DNA of 64,000 nt, taken from positions 310,001 through 374,000 of the forward strand of contig NZNT01000020.1 in assembly GCA_002695005.1 (NCBI GenBank), in the 5' to 3' direction. Position 1 is the stretch's first letter; the number at the start of each line of letters is the position of its first letter. The position numbers and the translations under genes were made by a program. The stretch is from Maritimibacter sp. Its GTDB lineage: Bacteria; Pseudomonadota; Alphaproteobacteria; Rhodobacterales; Rhodobacteraceae. The notes under the pieces are model-generated. The model searched no databases. It saw nothing but the letters and a program-made list of their open reading frames with translations, and was not told the origin of the DNA. Of this stretch, positions 26,064 through 34,961 are shown piece by piece.

Positions 26064-26516
26064 ATGAACATGATGGACGCGGTGAAAACCGTCTTTTCGA
26101 AATACGCGACATTCTCGGGCCGCGCGCGCCGGGCCGAATTCTGGTGGTTCGTCCTGTTCTACTTCATCGCCAACATCATCCTGAGCATTATCGACTCGTT
26201 CCTGTTCGGCACCACCACCACGACCGAGAACGGCTTTTCCGCCTCGACGGACACGCCGATCCTGTCGGGCATCTTCTGGCTCGCCACGATCATCCCCTAT
26301 CTCGCGGTCAGCGTGCGGCGCCTGCATGACACCAACCGCGTGGGCTGGTGGCTTTTCATCGGGCTGATCCCGCTCGTCGGTATCATCGTGCTGATCGTGT
26401 TCTTCGCGACGGGCGGCGACAAGGGCGGCAACCGTTTCGGCGCTGACCCGATCGACGGCAGCGGCGGTGACGGCGGCGGCGACGCCTATGAGCCGACCTC
26501 GGTTCCACGCGTCTGA
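26064..26516 (+). CDS. DUF805 membrane protein, copy 1
   Basis: A 150-residue inner-membrane protein of the DUF805 (YhaH-like) family, function unknown. Hallmarks: YATFSGRARRAEFWWFVLFYF at the start, about four hydrophobic helices, VRRLHDTNRVGWW before the last two helices, and NRFGADP near the C-terminus. Between helices 1 and 2 lies a Thr-rich loop (FGTTTTTENGFSASTDT). The C-terminal tail is Gly/Asp-rich. First of four consecutive DUF805 genes, and very similar over its length to the second copy. Confidence 0.9.
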   Translation: MNMMDAVKTVFSKYATFSGRARRAEFWWFVLFYFIANIILSIIDSFLFGTTTTTENGFSASTDTPILSGIFWLATIIPYLAVSVRRLHDTNRVGWWLFIGLIPLVGIIVLIVFFATGGDKGGNRFGADPIDGSGGDGGGDAYEPTSVPRV

Positions 26517-26542
26517 CACACAAGGCTTGAGGGAGAGACGCC

Positions 26543-26995
26543 ATGAACATGATGGACGCGGTCAAATCCGTATATTCCAAATACGCGACCTTTTCGGGCC
26601 GCGCGCGCCGGGCGGAATACTGGTGGTTCTACCTGTTCTACCTGATCGTCTATCTGCTCCTCGGGATCGTCGATTCCTTCGTTTTCGGTACGACGACATC
26701 GACTGACGGGGGCTTCTCGGCCACGACCGAGACGCCGATCCTCTCGGGCATCTTCGCGCTGGCCACGCTGCTTCCGATCCTTGCGGTCGGGGCGCGGCGG
26801 CTGCACGATATCGACCGGAGCGGCTGGTGGCTATTGATCGGTCTCGTGCCGCTCGTCGGGGTGATCCTGCTGATCGTGTGGTTCGCCAAGGCGGGCGATA
26901 CGGGCCCCAACCGTTTCGGGGCCGACCCGATCACCGGGGATGGCGCAGGGCCGGGCGAGGCGGATTACGCCGAAACCTCCATTCCCAAGGTCTGA
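26543..26995 (+). CDS. DUF805 membrane protein, copy 2
   Basis: A 150-residue product, the same length as copy 1 and alike throughout: MNMMDAVKSVYSKYATFSGR start, FGTTTSTDGGFSATTETPILS loop (shown in part as FGTTTSTDGG), RRLHDIDRSGWW and NRFGADP. The clear collinearity shows a recent tandem duplication. It starts 26 nt after copy 1, with ribosome site GGGAGAG. The tail differs (GEADYAETSIPKV), ending in the same S-[IV]-P-[KR]-V motif as copy 1. Confidence 0.9.
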   Translation: MNMMDAVKSVYSKYATFSGRARRAEYWWFYLFYLIVYLLLGIVDSFVFGTTTSTDGGFSATTETPILSGIFALATLLPILAVGARRLHDIDRSGWWLLIGLVPLVGVILLIVWFAKAGDTGPNRFGADPITGDGAGPGEADYAETSIPKV

Positions 26996-27083
26996 CAAGG
27001 CAGCTAGATTGGCGAAGGGGCGGCGGATGCGCTGCCCCTTTTGCACGGGGTCCGGGACGACAACCCATGAGGGAGACAGGCAG

Positions 27084-27473
27084 ATGGATATGAAAACCGC
27101 CGTCGAAACGGTGCTGCGCGAAAAATACGTCGAGTTCAACGGACGGGCCCAACGGGCGGAATTCTGGTGGTTCGTCCTGTTCATCTTCGTGGTGTCGGCG
27201 ATCCTGTCGCTGATCGACGCGGCGCTGTTCGAGGGTGTCTTGCAGGACATCGGCCCGCTCTCGGCGATCTTCACGCTCATCACCCTGATTCCGGCCATCG
27301 CCGTCACGGCCCGGCGACTGCATGATGTGGGGCGCTCCGGCTGGTGGCAGCTTCTGTTCCTGCTTCCGGTGATCGGTTTCCTCGTGATCCTGTTCTGGGC
27401 GGTGCAAAAGGGCACGGATGGCCCCAACGACTTCGGTCCCGACCCCAAGGGCGGGGCACCCGCGCCCGCGTGA
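27084..27473 (+). CDS. DUF805 membrane protein, copy 3
   Basis: A 129-residue DUF805 protein: VEFNGRAQRAEFWWFVLFIF, ARRLHDVGRSGWWQLLFLLP and PNDFGPDPKGG. It lacks the Thr-rich loop of copies 1 and 2 and is more diverged from them than they are from each other. ATG 27084 follows a good ribosome site (GAGGGAG) and gives the family N-terminus MDMKTAVETVLREKY. Its stop overlaps the start of copy 4 (GTGA). Confidence 0.9.
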   Translation: MDMKTAVETVLREKYVEFNGRAQRAEFWWFVLFIFVVSAILSLIDAALFEGVLQDIGPLSAIFTLITLIPAIAVTARRLHDVGRSGWWQLLFLLPVIGFLVILFWAVQKGTDGPNDFGPDPKGGAPAPA

Positions 27474-27925
27474 CAGGGGCCATCGGAGACGCGCTGCGCC
27501 ACTACGCGACGTTCCACGGGCGCACGTCGCGCCGGGATGCCCTGATCTTTCTGGTGGCCTTCTCGCTGGGCAACTATGTGCTGGTCAACGCTACCAAGCT
27601 CGCCGTGGCCAGCGGCAGCGGGCCACTCGCCGTCGCCGTGGCGACCATCTCGGCGGTCTTTTTCGCGGCCCTGATCCTGCCCATGTCCGCTGTTACCGCG
27701 CGGCGATTGCAGGACACGGGCCGCCCCGCCGTCTGGACACTCATCCCGACCGCGGCGGTCACCTTCATCAGTGTGGCCGAGCGGCTGGTGATCGGACAGG
27801 GCTACGCGCCACTAATCCCGGTCTTCCTGGGCAGCGCGCCGTTCGTGCTCTGGTTCCTGTGGTGGCTGACGCGCCCCGGCGATCCCGGTGAAAACCGTTT
27901 CGGACCGCCGCCGGGCCGTCAGTAG
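27470..27925 (+). CDS. DUF805-like membrane protein, diverged copy 4
   Basis: A 151-residue product from GTG 27470. It retains the DUF805 skeleton in weakened form: YATFHGRTSRRDALIFLVAF, TARRLQDTGRPAVW and GENRFGPPP, with four hydrophobic helices. The conserved Trp pair after the first motif and the His of RRLHD are lost. It overlaps copy 3 by 4 nt, and its end overlaps the convergent gshA gene by 7 nt. Probably the most ancient or most specialised member of the array. Confidence 0.82.
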   Translation: MTGAIGDALRHYATFHGRTSRRDALIFLVAFSLGNYVLVNATKLAVASGSGPLAVAVATISAVFFAALILPMSAVTARRLQDTGRPAVWTLIPTAAVTFISVAERLVIGQGYAPLIPVFLGSAPFVLWFLWWLTRPGDPGENRFGPPPGRQ

Positions 27926-29289
27926 GAATACGCCCCGTAGACCTTGCTCAGATCGCCGTTCCAGTCGCCGTGGAAATGCTCCAGCAGTTCGTCGGCAGGC
28001 GTGCGGTTCTCCTCCACGCTGTCCTCAAGCGTGTTGAGGAAGTGACGCTCGTCGGGAACCATGCCCCCGAAGCCGGGCCGTGCCCGTGCCTTGAGGCCCG
28101 CGCGCGAAATGTCGAGCACCTCACCCGCCAGCTCCCGCATCCTGATCGAACCGACAGTGGCGTCCAGCGCGTCCACGCTCGCCGCCACACGCAGGGCTTC
28201 GCGCGTTTCCGTGTCCCAACCCTTGGCAAGATCCCAGGCCGCGTCGAGGGCCGACTGATCGTAGAGCAACCCGGTCCAGAGGGCGGGCAGGGCGCAGATG
28301 CGACGCCACGGGCCGGCGTCGGCCCCGCGCATCTCCATGAATTTCTTGATCCGCGCTTCGGGAAAGATCGTCGTCAGGTGATCGGCCCAGTCGGACAGCG
28401 TCGGCACCTCGCCGGGCAACGCGGGCAGCTTGCCCTTCAGGAAGTCGCGGAACGACTGGCCCAGCGCGTCAATATACTGTCCGTCGCGGTAGACGAAATA
28501 CATCGGCACATCGAGCGCGTAGTCGACATACCGCTCAAATCCCATGCCGTCCTCGAAGACAAAGGGCAGCATACCGGTGCGCGCGTCGTCCAGACCGCGC
28601 CAGACCCGCGAGCGCCAGCTTTTGTGACCGTTCACTTTGCCCTCGAAGAAGGGCGAATTGGCAAACAGCGCGGTGGCGACCGGCTGTAGCGCCAGGGCCA
28701 CGCGGAATTTCTGCACCATGTCCGCCTCGGACCCGAAGTCGAGGTTCACCTGAACCGTGCAGGTCCGGTACATCATCTGCGTGCCGTGGGTCCCGACCTT
28801 GCCCATGTAATCGGTCATGAGCCTGTAGCGCCCCTTGGGCATCATCGGCATGTCGTCATGGGTCCAGACCGGCGCGGCGCCCAGCCCGATGAACCCGGCC
28901 CCGATCCGGTCGGCGATGTCCTGCACCTCGCGCAGGTGTTCGTTCAGCTCGTCGCAGGTCTGGTGGATCGTCTCCAGCGGCGCACCCGACAGCTCAAGCT
29001 GCCCGCCCGGCTCGAGGCTCACGTTGGCCCCGTCCTTCTCCAGCCCGATCAGGTTTCCGGCCTCCTCGACCGGCGCCCAGCCGTACTTGTCGCGCAGGCC
29101 CGCGAGCATCGCGTGGATCGACCGGTCGCCTTCGTAGGGCAGGGGGCGCAGCGTGTCCTTGCAGTAACCGAACTTCTCGTGCTCGGTGCCGATGCGCCAG
29201 TCGTCGCGTGGTTTGCAGCCGGACTCGAGGTATTCGGCGAGTTGGCTGAAGTCGGTGATCGGACCGCCGCCGGACTGGGGAATGGACAT
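27919..29289 (-). CDS. gshA: glutamate-cysteine ligase, plant/alphaproteobacterial type
   Basis: A 456-residue enzyme for the first step of glutathione synthesis (ATP-dependent Glu-Cys bond). It belongs to the GCS2/plant-type group: DWRIGTEHEKFGY near residue 40, SLEPGGQLELSGAP, MMPKGRYRLMTDYM, GTQMMYRTCTVQVNLDF and NSPFFEGKVNGHKSWRS are all diagnostic. ATG 29289 was chosen, beginning MSIPQSGGGPITDFSQL. It is the last gene of a minus-strand series from rsmE, 28 nt after a small membrane-protein gene. Confidence 0.95.
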   Translation of the reverse strand: MSIPQSGGGPITDFSQLAEYLESGCKPRDDWRIGTEHEKFGYCKDTLRPLPYEGDRSIHAMLAGLRDKYGWAPVEEAGNLIGLEKDGANVSLEPGGQLELSGAPLETIHQTCDELNEHLREVQDIADRIGAGFIGLGAAPVWTHDDMPMMPKGRYRLMTDYMGKVGTHGTQMMYRTCTVQVNLDFGSEADMVQKFRVALALQPVATALFANSPFFEGKVNGHKSWRSRVWRGLDDARTGMLPFVFEDGMGFERYVDYALDVPMYFVYRDGQYIDALGQSFRDFLKGKLPALPGEVPTLSDWADHLTTIFPEARIKKFMEMRGADAGPWRRICALPALWTGLLYDQSALDAAWDLAKGWDTETREALRVAASVDALDATVGSIRMRELAGEVLDISRAGLKARARPGFGGMVPDERHFLNTLEDSVEENRTPADELLEHFHGDWNGDLSKVYGAYSY

Positions 29290-29317
29290 GAACGCTGCCT
29301 TTGTCTGTCTCGGAAGT

Positions 29318-29854
29318 TTACGAGTGTTCGATTGCCGCGGGGGTGTCAACGGCCCCCGAACCCTTTCGCCAGATCGTGACGGGCGTGTCCGGTGGCGCGT
29401 TCAGGGCGCGGATGGCGGGTTCCACTTTCGCCCCCGGCAGCGCAGTCAGCACGTCAAAGATCGCGCGCGCCCCCTCGGCCGATGCAGGGATCGAAAGCCG
29501 CTCACCCGCCATGTCGAACCGCCAATAGGCCCCGCCCGCCCGGCTCGCCACGACCGACACATGGGTCAGTGCTTCGAGCGAGGCGATGCCGCCGCCCACC
29601 GGGGCGAGATAGGTGATCTGCCGCTCGTCCACCTCCACTACGCCAAGCCCCCCGCGACCGGTCCGAAACCGCGCGCGCTGGATGCCCGACCAGGTGAGTG
29701 CGAGCCCCGCGAGGATCAGCGCGGCGCCCACCCAGCGGATAATCCCGAGGCTCTCAATCGCCCAGTAAAGCCCCAGCGCGACCACAGCCGCGCCGATCAT
29801 CGCTTCCCGCCAGCGGGCAAGACCCCGCGCCGCCTCAGGCCGGATAAAACTCAT
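29318..29854 (-). CDS. small membrane protein of unknown function
   Basis: A 178-residue product with an N-terminal charged stretch and two adjacent hydrophobic helices (about residues 18-36, AMIGAAVVALGLYWAIESL; about 39-56, IIRWVGAALILAGLALTW). A predicted cytoplasmic beta-rich domain follows (VVEVDERQITYLAPVGGGI, GGAYWRFDMAGERLSIP), resembling PH-like small membrane proteins but not convincingly assignable. It overlaps the upstream acetyltransferase gene by 4 nt and lies just before gshA. Confidence 0.75.
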   Translation of the reverse strand: MSFIRPEAARGLARWREAMIGAAVVALGLYWAIESLGIIRWVGAALILAGLALTWSGIQRARFRTGRGGLGVVEVDERQITYLAPVGGGIASLEALTHVSVVASRAGGAYWRFDMAGERLSIPASAEGARAIFDVLTALPGAKVEPAIRALNAPPDTPVTIWRKGSGAVDTPAAIEHS

Positions 29855-30693
29855 GCCGCCACCGCCATCGCTTCGGCGAATATGACAAGGGTGTAGAGAC
29901 CGATCCGGTGGAAACCCAGCGCCTCGTAGGCGCGGCAGGCGGGGACGCCGGAGGCGAACAGGATCGAGGTTTTCACGCCCCGCGCGCGGGCCTCGATCAG
30001 GTGCAGCCCGACCGCCGTGCGCGCATGACCGCGCCCGCGATGCTCCGGCGGGGTATAGACGCCCCCGATCTGGACCATGTCGGGAAGCCGGGCGTTGAAG
30101 GCCGTCATCGCGACCGGCGTCCCGTCGATTTCAAGCACCCGACCGTGATCCTCCGCGATCATCCTTTCGGTGCGCGCGAGCGCCTCGGCTTCATTCTCCG
30201 GGCCGTCCTCGGCGCCCAGTGTGTCGATGGTATAGGCCGCGTTCCAGCGGGTGAGCAGCGGCACGTCGGCCAGGGTCGGCGGGCGCAGCCGCCCCCCGGT
30301 GAAGGCGTCGGTGACGAGCGCATCGAGGTCCAGCCGGTAATGTGGTTCGTCCCGGTCCAGCACCGTGCGCCCGGGCAGGTTCAGGGCCGCGCGCGCCGCG
30401 GCCACCTGATCCGCCGCGCCGTTTATGCCGATGACCTCGGTGCCGGAAATCGACCGGGCAAAGCCGGGCCAGTCCTGCCCCTGTCCCATGACGAAGCCGC
30501 CATTGGACAGGCCAAAGACACCCGTAACCGCGCCGGGCGGCCCTTCAACGACGTAGCGGGTGCCGTGGGTATGCTCCCGCTCGTCCAACCCGAAACGGGC
30601 GAGGTTCGCGCGCAGGAACATCGTCTTTTCGGCGTGTTGCGCGAGGAAGGCGTCGATCCCGGCGATGTCGGAGGGGTTTGCAGGGCGCATCAC
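29851..30693 (-). CDS. GNAT-family N-acetyltransferase
   Basis: A 280-residue protein with a GNAT domain in the C-terminal half: VQIGGVYTPPEHRGRGHART, then AVGLHLIEARARGVKTSILF and AYEALGFHRIGLYTLV. The N-terminal half (about 130 residues; LAQHAEKTMFLRANLARFGL) is a second, degenerate GNAT-like region seen in a group of proteobacterial acetyltransferases. Two adjacent starts are possible, GTG 30693 (4-nt overlap with rsmE) or ATG 30690. Substrate unknown. Confidence 0.85.
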   Translation of the reverse strand: MMRPANPSDIAGIDAFLAQHAEKTMFLRANLARFGLDEREHTHGTRYVVEGPPGAVTGVFGLSNGGFVMGQGQDWPGFARSISGTEVIGINGAADQVAAARAALNLPGRTVLDRDEPHYRLDLDALVTDAFTGGRLRPPTLADVPLLTRWNAAYTIDTLGAEDGPENEAEALARTERMIAEDHGRVLEIDGTPVAMTAFNARLPDMVQIGGVYTPPEHRGRGHARTAVGLHLIEARARGVKTSILFASGVPACRAYEALGFHRIGLYTLVIFAEAMAVAA

Positions 30694-31442
30694 CAGTCCC
30701 CCAACGCGATCTGCCAGAGCGTCATCGCGGCCACCGCCGCCGTGTCCGCCCGCAGCACGCGCGGGCCAAGGCTCACCGCGACCGCCGCCTCCAGAGCGCC
30801 CAGCCGCTTGCGCTCGGGCTCCGAGAACCCGCCTTCCGGGCCGATCAGGATGGCCCAGGGTGCTCCCCGCTTATCAGGCGCCGCGCCCGCGGCGAAGACG
30901 GGCGGCAGTCCGGATGAGCCGCCCGCCAGCGCCTCGTCGCAGAACATCAGCCGCCTGGTACCATCCCAGTCGTCCAGCAGCCGGTCGAGCTTTTGCGGCT
31001 CCGTCACGTCCGACACGAACGTCCCGCCGCATTGCTCGGCCGCTTCGATGGCGTGGGCCTGCAACCGGTCCACCCGCACCCGCTCGGAATTGGTGAACTC
31101 GGTCAGCACTGGCACGATCCGTGCCGCGCCCATTTCGGCGGCCTTTTCCACGATGAAATCCGTGCGCGCCTTCTTGATAGGCGCAAACAGAAGCCACAGG
31201 TCCGGCGGGTCGAGCTGTGGCGCGGCCTGACCGAGGCAGCGCAGCGTGCCGCGCCGTTTCCCGGCCTCGACAACCTCCGCCGTCCACTCCCCGTCGCGCC
31301 CGTTGAAAAGGGCCACACGGTCGCCCGGGCCCTGCCGCATGACACCGAACAGGTAATGGGCCTGATCCCGTTCCAGAGGAATGGTTTGCCCCTCACCGAG
31401 TGGCTCGTCTACAAAGAGCCGGATTTTGGCACGCTCGATCAT
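30690..31442 (-). CDS. rsmE: 16S rRNA (uracil1498-N3)-methyltransferase
   Basis: A 250-residue SPOUT-family methyltransferase acting on the small-subunit rRNA. N-terminal PUA-like domain (RLFVDEPLGEGQTIPLERDQ, YLFGVMRQGPGDRVALFNG), then the knotted SAM domain with ERVRVDRLQAHAIEAAEQ (catalytic-region helix) and the C-terminal LIGPEGGFSEPERKRLGA, LGPRVLRADTAAVAAM, all family signatures. Its start lies 12 nt from the divergent ubiA start, so the two share a very short control region. Confidence 0.95.
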   Translation of the reverse strand: MIERAKIRLFVDEPLGEGQTIPLERDQAHYLFGVMRQGPGDRVALFNGRDGEWTAEVVEAGKRRGTLRCLGQAAPQLDPPDLWLLFAPIKKARTDFIVEKAAEMGAARIVPVLTEFTNSERVRVDRLQAHAIEAAEQCGGTFVSDVTEPQKLDRLLDDWDGTRRLMFCDEALAGGSSGLPPVFAAGAAPDKRGAPWAILIGPEGGFSEPERKRLGALEAAVAVSLGPRVLRADTAAVAAMTLWQIALGDW

Positions 31443-31453
31443 GGGGGCACGTT

Positions 31454-32431
31454 ATGGCGACAGATCACGGGACGCCAGAGGCAGCGAACGCCGGGGACAC
31501 GGTGGCCGACGCCTATACCGGCAACTGGGTCGACCGCTACGCGCCCGCGCCCCTGCGCCCCTATTTCCGCCTCAGCCGCCTCGACCGGCCGATCGGCACA
31601 TGGCTCCTCCTCCTGCCGTGCTGGTGGGGGCTTCTGCTGGGCATGGGCTATGACGGCCGGGCGAGCTGGCACGATTTGTGGATTTTCGTCGGCTGCGCCA
31701 TCGGGGCCACGCTCATGCGCGGCGCGGGCTGCACATGGAACGATATCACCGACCGGCACATCGACGGGTCGGTGGCCCGCACACGCTCGCGCCCCATCCC
31801 CTCTGGCGCAGTCAGCGTGGCGCAGGCGCTCGCATGGCTGGTGATACAGGCACTCATCGCCTTTTTCATCCTCATCACCTTCAACACGGCGGCCATCGCG
31901 CTGGGCATCCTCGCGCTGCTGCCGGTCGCGATCTACCCGTTCGCCAAGCGGTTCACCTGGTGGCCGCAGGTATTTCTGGGTTTCGCCTTCAACTGGGGCG
32001 CGCTTCTGGCCTTCACCGCCCACACCGGCCATCTCGCGTGGCCTGCCGTCGTGCTTTATGCCGCGGGCATGGCTTGGACGCTGTTCTACGACACGATCTA
32101 CGCCCATCAGGACAAGGAGGACGACGCGCTGATCGGGGTGAAGTCCACCGCCCGGCTCTTCGGCGACAATACGCCGCGCTGGCTGCTCGTCTTCCTCGTG
32201 GCCTGCGTGACGCTGATGACCCTCGCGGTCATCCTCGCGTTCCTGCCCGACCGAAGCCCGGTGGCGCTCGTCGTCGCGCTTGCGGCCCCCTGGGCGATGG
32301 GCTGGCACCTGTCATGGCAGATGCGCAAACTCGACATGGAAGACCCGGATACCTGCCTGATGCTCTTCCGCTCGAACCGGAACGCGGGGCTGCTGCCTGT
32401 GCCGTTTCTTGCCGTCGCGCTGCTGCTCTGA
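31454..32431 (+). CDS. ubiA: 4-hydroxybenzoate polyprenyltransferase
   Basis: A 325-residue integral-membrane prenyltransferase for ubiquinone synthesis. Two Asp-rich motifs mark the active site: GCTWNDITDRHIDGSVARTR (NDxxD) at about residue 95, and YAHQDKEDDALIGVKSTARL (DxxxD) at about residue 215; eight or nine hydrophobic helices surround them. RLSRLDRPIGTWLLLLPCWW is the usual N-terminal segment. ATG 31454 was selected, giving MATDHGTPEAANAGD. Confidence 0.95.
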   Translation: MATDHGTPEAANAGDTVADAYTGNWVDRYAPAPLRPYFRLSRLDRPIGTWLLLLPCWWGLLLGMGYDGRASWHDLWIFVGCAIGATLMRGAGCTWNDITDRHIDGSVARTRSRPIPSGAVSVAQALAWLVIQALIAFFILITFNTAAIALGILALLPVAIYPFAKRFTWWPQVFLGFAFNWGALLAFTAHTGHLAWPAVVLYAAGMAWTLFYDTIYAHQDKEDDALIGVKSTARLFGDNTPRWLLVFLVACVTLMTLAVILAFLPDRSPVALVVALAAPWAMGWHLSWQMRKLDMEDPDTCLMLFRSNRNAGLLPVPFLAVALLL

Positions 32432-32495
32432 TTGCACCCGGCCGGAAAGCGACTTAGGAAGCCATCAACAAGTTCGTGGAAACCGTCTCACCAAC

Positions 32496-34955
32496 ATGAA
32501 ACTTTCCAAAGTCCTCCTCATTCCCGGGGTCTTCCTGCTTGCCGCGCTGATCGCGGTCTTCGCGGCGGTCGCCTCGGTCGGAGTGATCGAGCGGGTCTCG
32601 AAATCCACTGTGGAACAAGCGCTTATGCTGCAAGGGCAGGATTGGGCGCGGGTTCATGTGGACGGGCTCCAGCTTGTCCTGTCCGGCACCGCGCCCACCG
32701 AACCCGACCGGTTCGAGGCGCTGTCCATCGCCGGGGGCGAGGTCGATTCCAGCCGCGTGATCGACCAGATGGAAGTGCCCAACGCCGAGGGCATCGAGCC
32801 GCCCCGCTTTTCGGTGGAAATTCTGCGCAACGATGGCGGTATCTCGATGATCGGGCTGATCCCGATGGGCACCGACCGGGACGGGCTGAACACGCGTGTT
32901 CAGCGGATCACGCCGGAGCTCGAGGTGGCCGACCTTCTCGAAAGCGCCGACTATCCGGTGCCGGAAGGATGGGACAACATCCTCGACTTCGCCATTTTCG
33001 CGCTGTCCGAGCTGCCGCGTTCCAAGATATCCATGTCGTCGGACCGCGTGACGATCGAGGCGATTGCGGAAAGCGCCGAACAGAAAACCCGGTGGGAGCG
33101 TGAGCTGGCCCGCCGCACCCCCGGCGGCCTGCGCGTCGCGCTGAACATTTCGGCTCCGCGTCCCGTCATCACACCCTTTACCGCCCGCTTCGTCATCGAC
33201 GAGCAGGGGCCGCGTTTCGATGCCTGCACCGCCGGGACCGAGCCGGGACGGGTCAAGATCGTGGCGGCCGGGATCGCGGCAGGCGTCAAAGGGCGCCCGA
33301 CCTGCACCATCGGCCTTGGCGTCCCTTCGCCGGATTGGCCCGATGCCGTGGCGATGGGCGTCGCGGCCGTGCGGGAACTCGGCGCGGGAACGATCACTTT
33401 CTCGGATGCCGACGTGACGCTGGTGGCCGCCGCCGAGGTGGCGCAGCAGAATTTCGACCGGGTCGTGGGTGAGCTTGAGGCCGCCCTTCCCGATGTGTTC
33501 TCGCTTCACGCGAACAAGACCGAAGCGGTCGAGGGCGAGGCCGAGGGAGCTCCGGAGTTCACCGCGACTCTCAGCCCCGAGGGGCTGGTGCAACTGCGCG
33601 GTCGGCTCGGAGACGAGCAGCAGCGCATGATCACCGAGAGCGTCGCGCGAGCGCGCTTCGGGATGGAAAAGGTCTACATGGCTGCCCGGCTCGACAGTTC
33701 GCTGCCGCAGGGCTGGTCGATCCGCGTGCTTGGCGCGCTGGAGGCGCTGGCCCTGCTCGACAACGGCGTGGCGATCGTTCAGCCCGACCTCGTCGAACTG
33801 CGCGGGACCACGGGAGATCCGGATGCCAACGCCGAAATCTCGCGCATCCTGTCCGAGAAACTGGGCGAGGCGCAGGATTTCCGGGTGAACGTGACCTATG
33901 ACGAGGCGCTCGACCCGGTCGCCTCGCTCCCATCGCCCGAGGAATGCGTGGCCTCGATCAATCAAACCATCTCCGAATCCAAGATCACCTTTGCGCCGGG
34001 GTCGGTCGAGATCGAGGCGACGGCGGGCGGCACTGTCGACAGGATCGCGGATCTGCTCAAGGACTGTGCCGAGGTGCCGATGGAGATCGGCGGGCATACC
34101 GACAGCCAGGGTTCCGAAGAACTGAACAAGGCGCTTTCGCAGCAACGGGCGAACGCGGTCCTCAACGCGCTCCTCGCGCGGCGCATCCTGACCTCGAACC
34201 TCTCCGCCTATGGCTATGGCGAGGAGCGGCCGATCGGCGACAACGACACCGAGGAAGGGCGCGAAGCCAACCGGCGGATCGAATTCCGGCTCCTGACCGA
34301 AGCGGAAGTCGCCGGTGAGGAAGTGGAGCAGATCGAGGGCACGCCCAGCGATGGCGAGCTTGGCGATATCCGTCCGCGCCCGCGCCCGGCTGACCTCGTC
34401 GCCGAAACGGATGCGCTGGCCGAGGACGGCAGCGGTGACGGTGCCGGGCAAGAGACCTCCGGGGAAAACGCGGCTGAAGACGGCGAATCGGCGGATGCCA
34501 CGGCCGAGCCAGAAGGCGATCCGGCCAACGACACGGCCGGGAACGATGCGCCCACGGAAGCGCCCGACGAAGATTCCGCTGCAACCGTCGCTGACGAGGA
34601 GGGCGAAGACTCCCCGGCGGATGCGACCGAGCCTGAGACGGCGGCGGACGCCTCCGATGAGGCGGAGGCCGACCCGGCGCAGGATACAGATGCGGCGACC
34701 TCGGACGAGGCCGACGCCACCTCAGCGACCAACGAAGAAGAAGCGGCACCTGACGATGTCGCCACAGAAGAGACCACCGGGGATGCGGCCCTGGAGGAGA
34801 CCGCCGGGGATACGGCGGATGTAACCCCCGGGGAAGGGGTTGACGAAACCACAGAGACTGAGACAGTCAGCGAAGAAGCGTTGCCACCACCGATCGTGGT
34901 GCATCCGGAACTGGAAGGCGTCCGCGCGCCGCCCCGTCCGCAACGCGAGGGATAG
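32496..34955 (+). CDS. large OmpA-family envelope protein with BON-like region and acidic C-terminal tail
   Basis: An 819-residue protein. Residues 7-30 are an uncleaved-looking hydrophobic anchor (VLLIPGVFLLAALIAVFAAV). The following about 460 residues contain BON-like repeats (VHVDGLQLVLSGTAPTEPDR; VQLRGRLGDEQQRMI), as in mycobacterial OmpATb/ArfA. The OmpA peptidoglycan-binding domain lies at about residues 500-597: GGHTDSQGSEELNKALSQQRA, YGYGEERPIGDN, EANRRIEFRL. The last about 220 residues are low-complexity Asp/Glu/Ala/Thr with a Pro-rich end (PPPIVVHPELEGVR). It is followed after 6 nt by a TM/coiled-coil gene. Confidence 0.88.
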   Translation: MKLSKVLLIPGVFLLAALIAVFAAVASVGVIERVSKSTVEQALMLQGQDWARVHVDGLQLVLSGTAPTEPDRFEALSIAGGEVDSSRVIDQMEVPNAEGIEPPRFSVEILRNDGGISMIGLIPMGTDRDGLNTRVQRITPELEVADLLESADYPVPEGWDNILDFAIFALSELPRSKISMSSDRVTIEAIAESAEQKTRWERELARRTPGGLRVALNISAPRPVITPFTARFVIDEQGPRFDACTAGTEPGRVKIVAAGIAAGVKGRPTCTIGLGVPSPDWPDAVAMGVAAVRELGAGTITFSDADVTLVAAAEVAQQNFDRVVGELEAALPDVFSLHANKTEAVEGEAEGAPEFTATLSPEGLVQLRGRLGDEQQRMITESVARARFGMEKVYMAARLDSSLPQGWSIRVLGALEALALLDNGVAIVQPDLVELRGTTGDPDANAEISRILSEKLGEAQDFRVNVTYDEALDPVASLPSPEECVASINQTISESKITFAPGSVEIEATAGGTVDRIADLLKDCAEVPMEIGGHTDSQGSEELNKALSQQRANAVLNALLARRILTSNLSAYGYGEERPIGDNDTEEGREANRRIEFRLLTEAEVAGEEVEQIEGTPSDGELGDIRPRPRPADLVAETDALAEDGSGDGAGQETSGENAAEDGESADATAEPEGDPANDTAGNDAPTEAPDEDSAATVADEEGEDSPADATEPETAADASDEAEADPAQDTDAATSDEADATSATNEEEAAPDDVATEETTGDAALEETAGDTADVTPGEGVDETTETETVSEEALPPPIVVHPELEGVRAPPRPQREG

Positions 34956-34961
34956 GGACCA

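Noticed and set aside
26064-27925. DUF805 array as a phage or toxin-antitoxin module
   Set aside because: All four encode membrane proteins of one family with ordinary base composition; no toxin, integrase or repeat ends.
32454-34451. Long open frame antisense to the OmpA-like gene
   Set aside because: Same biased composition and no start signal; the sense product has clear domains.
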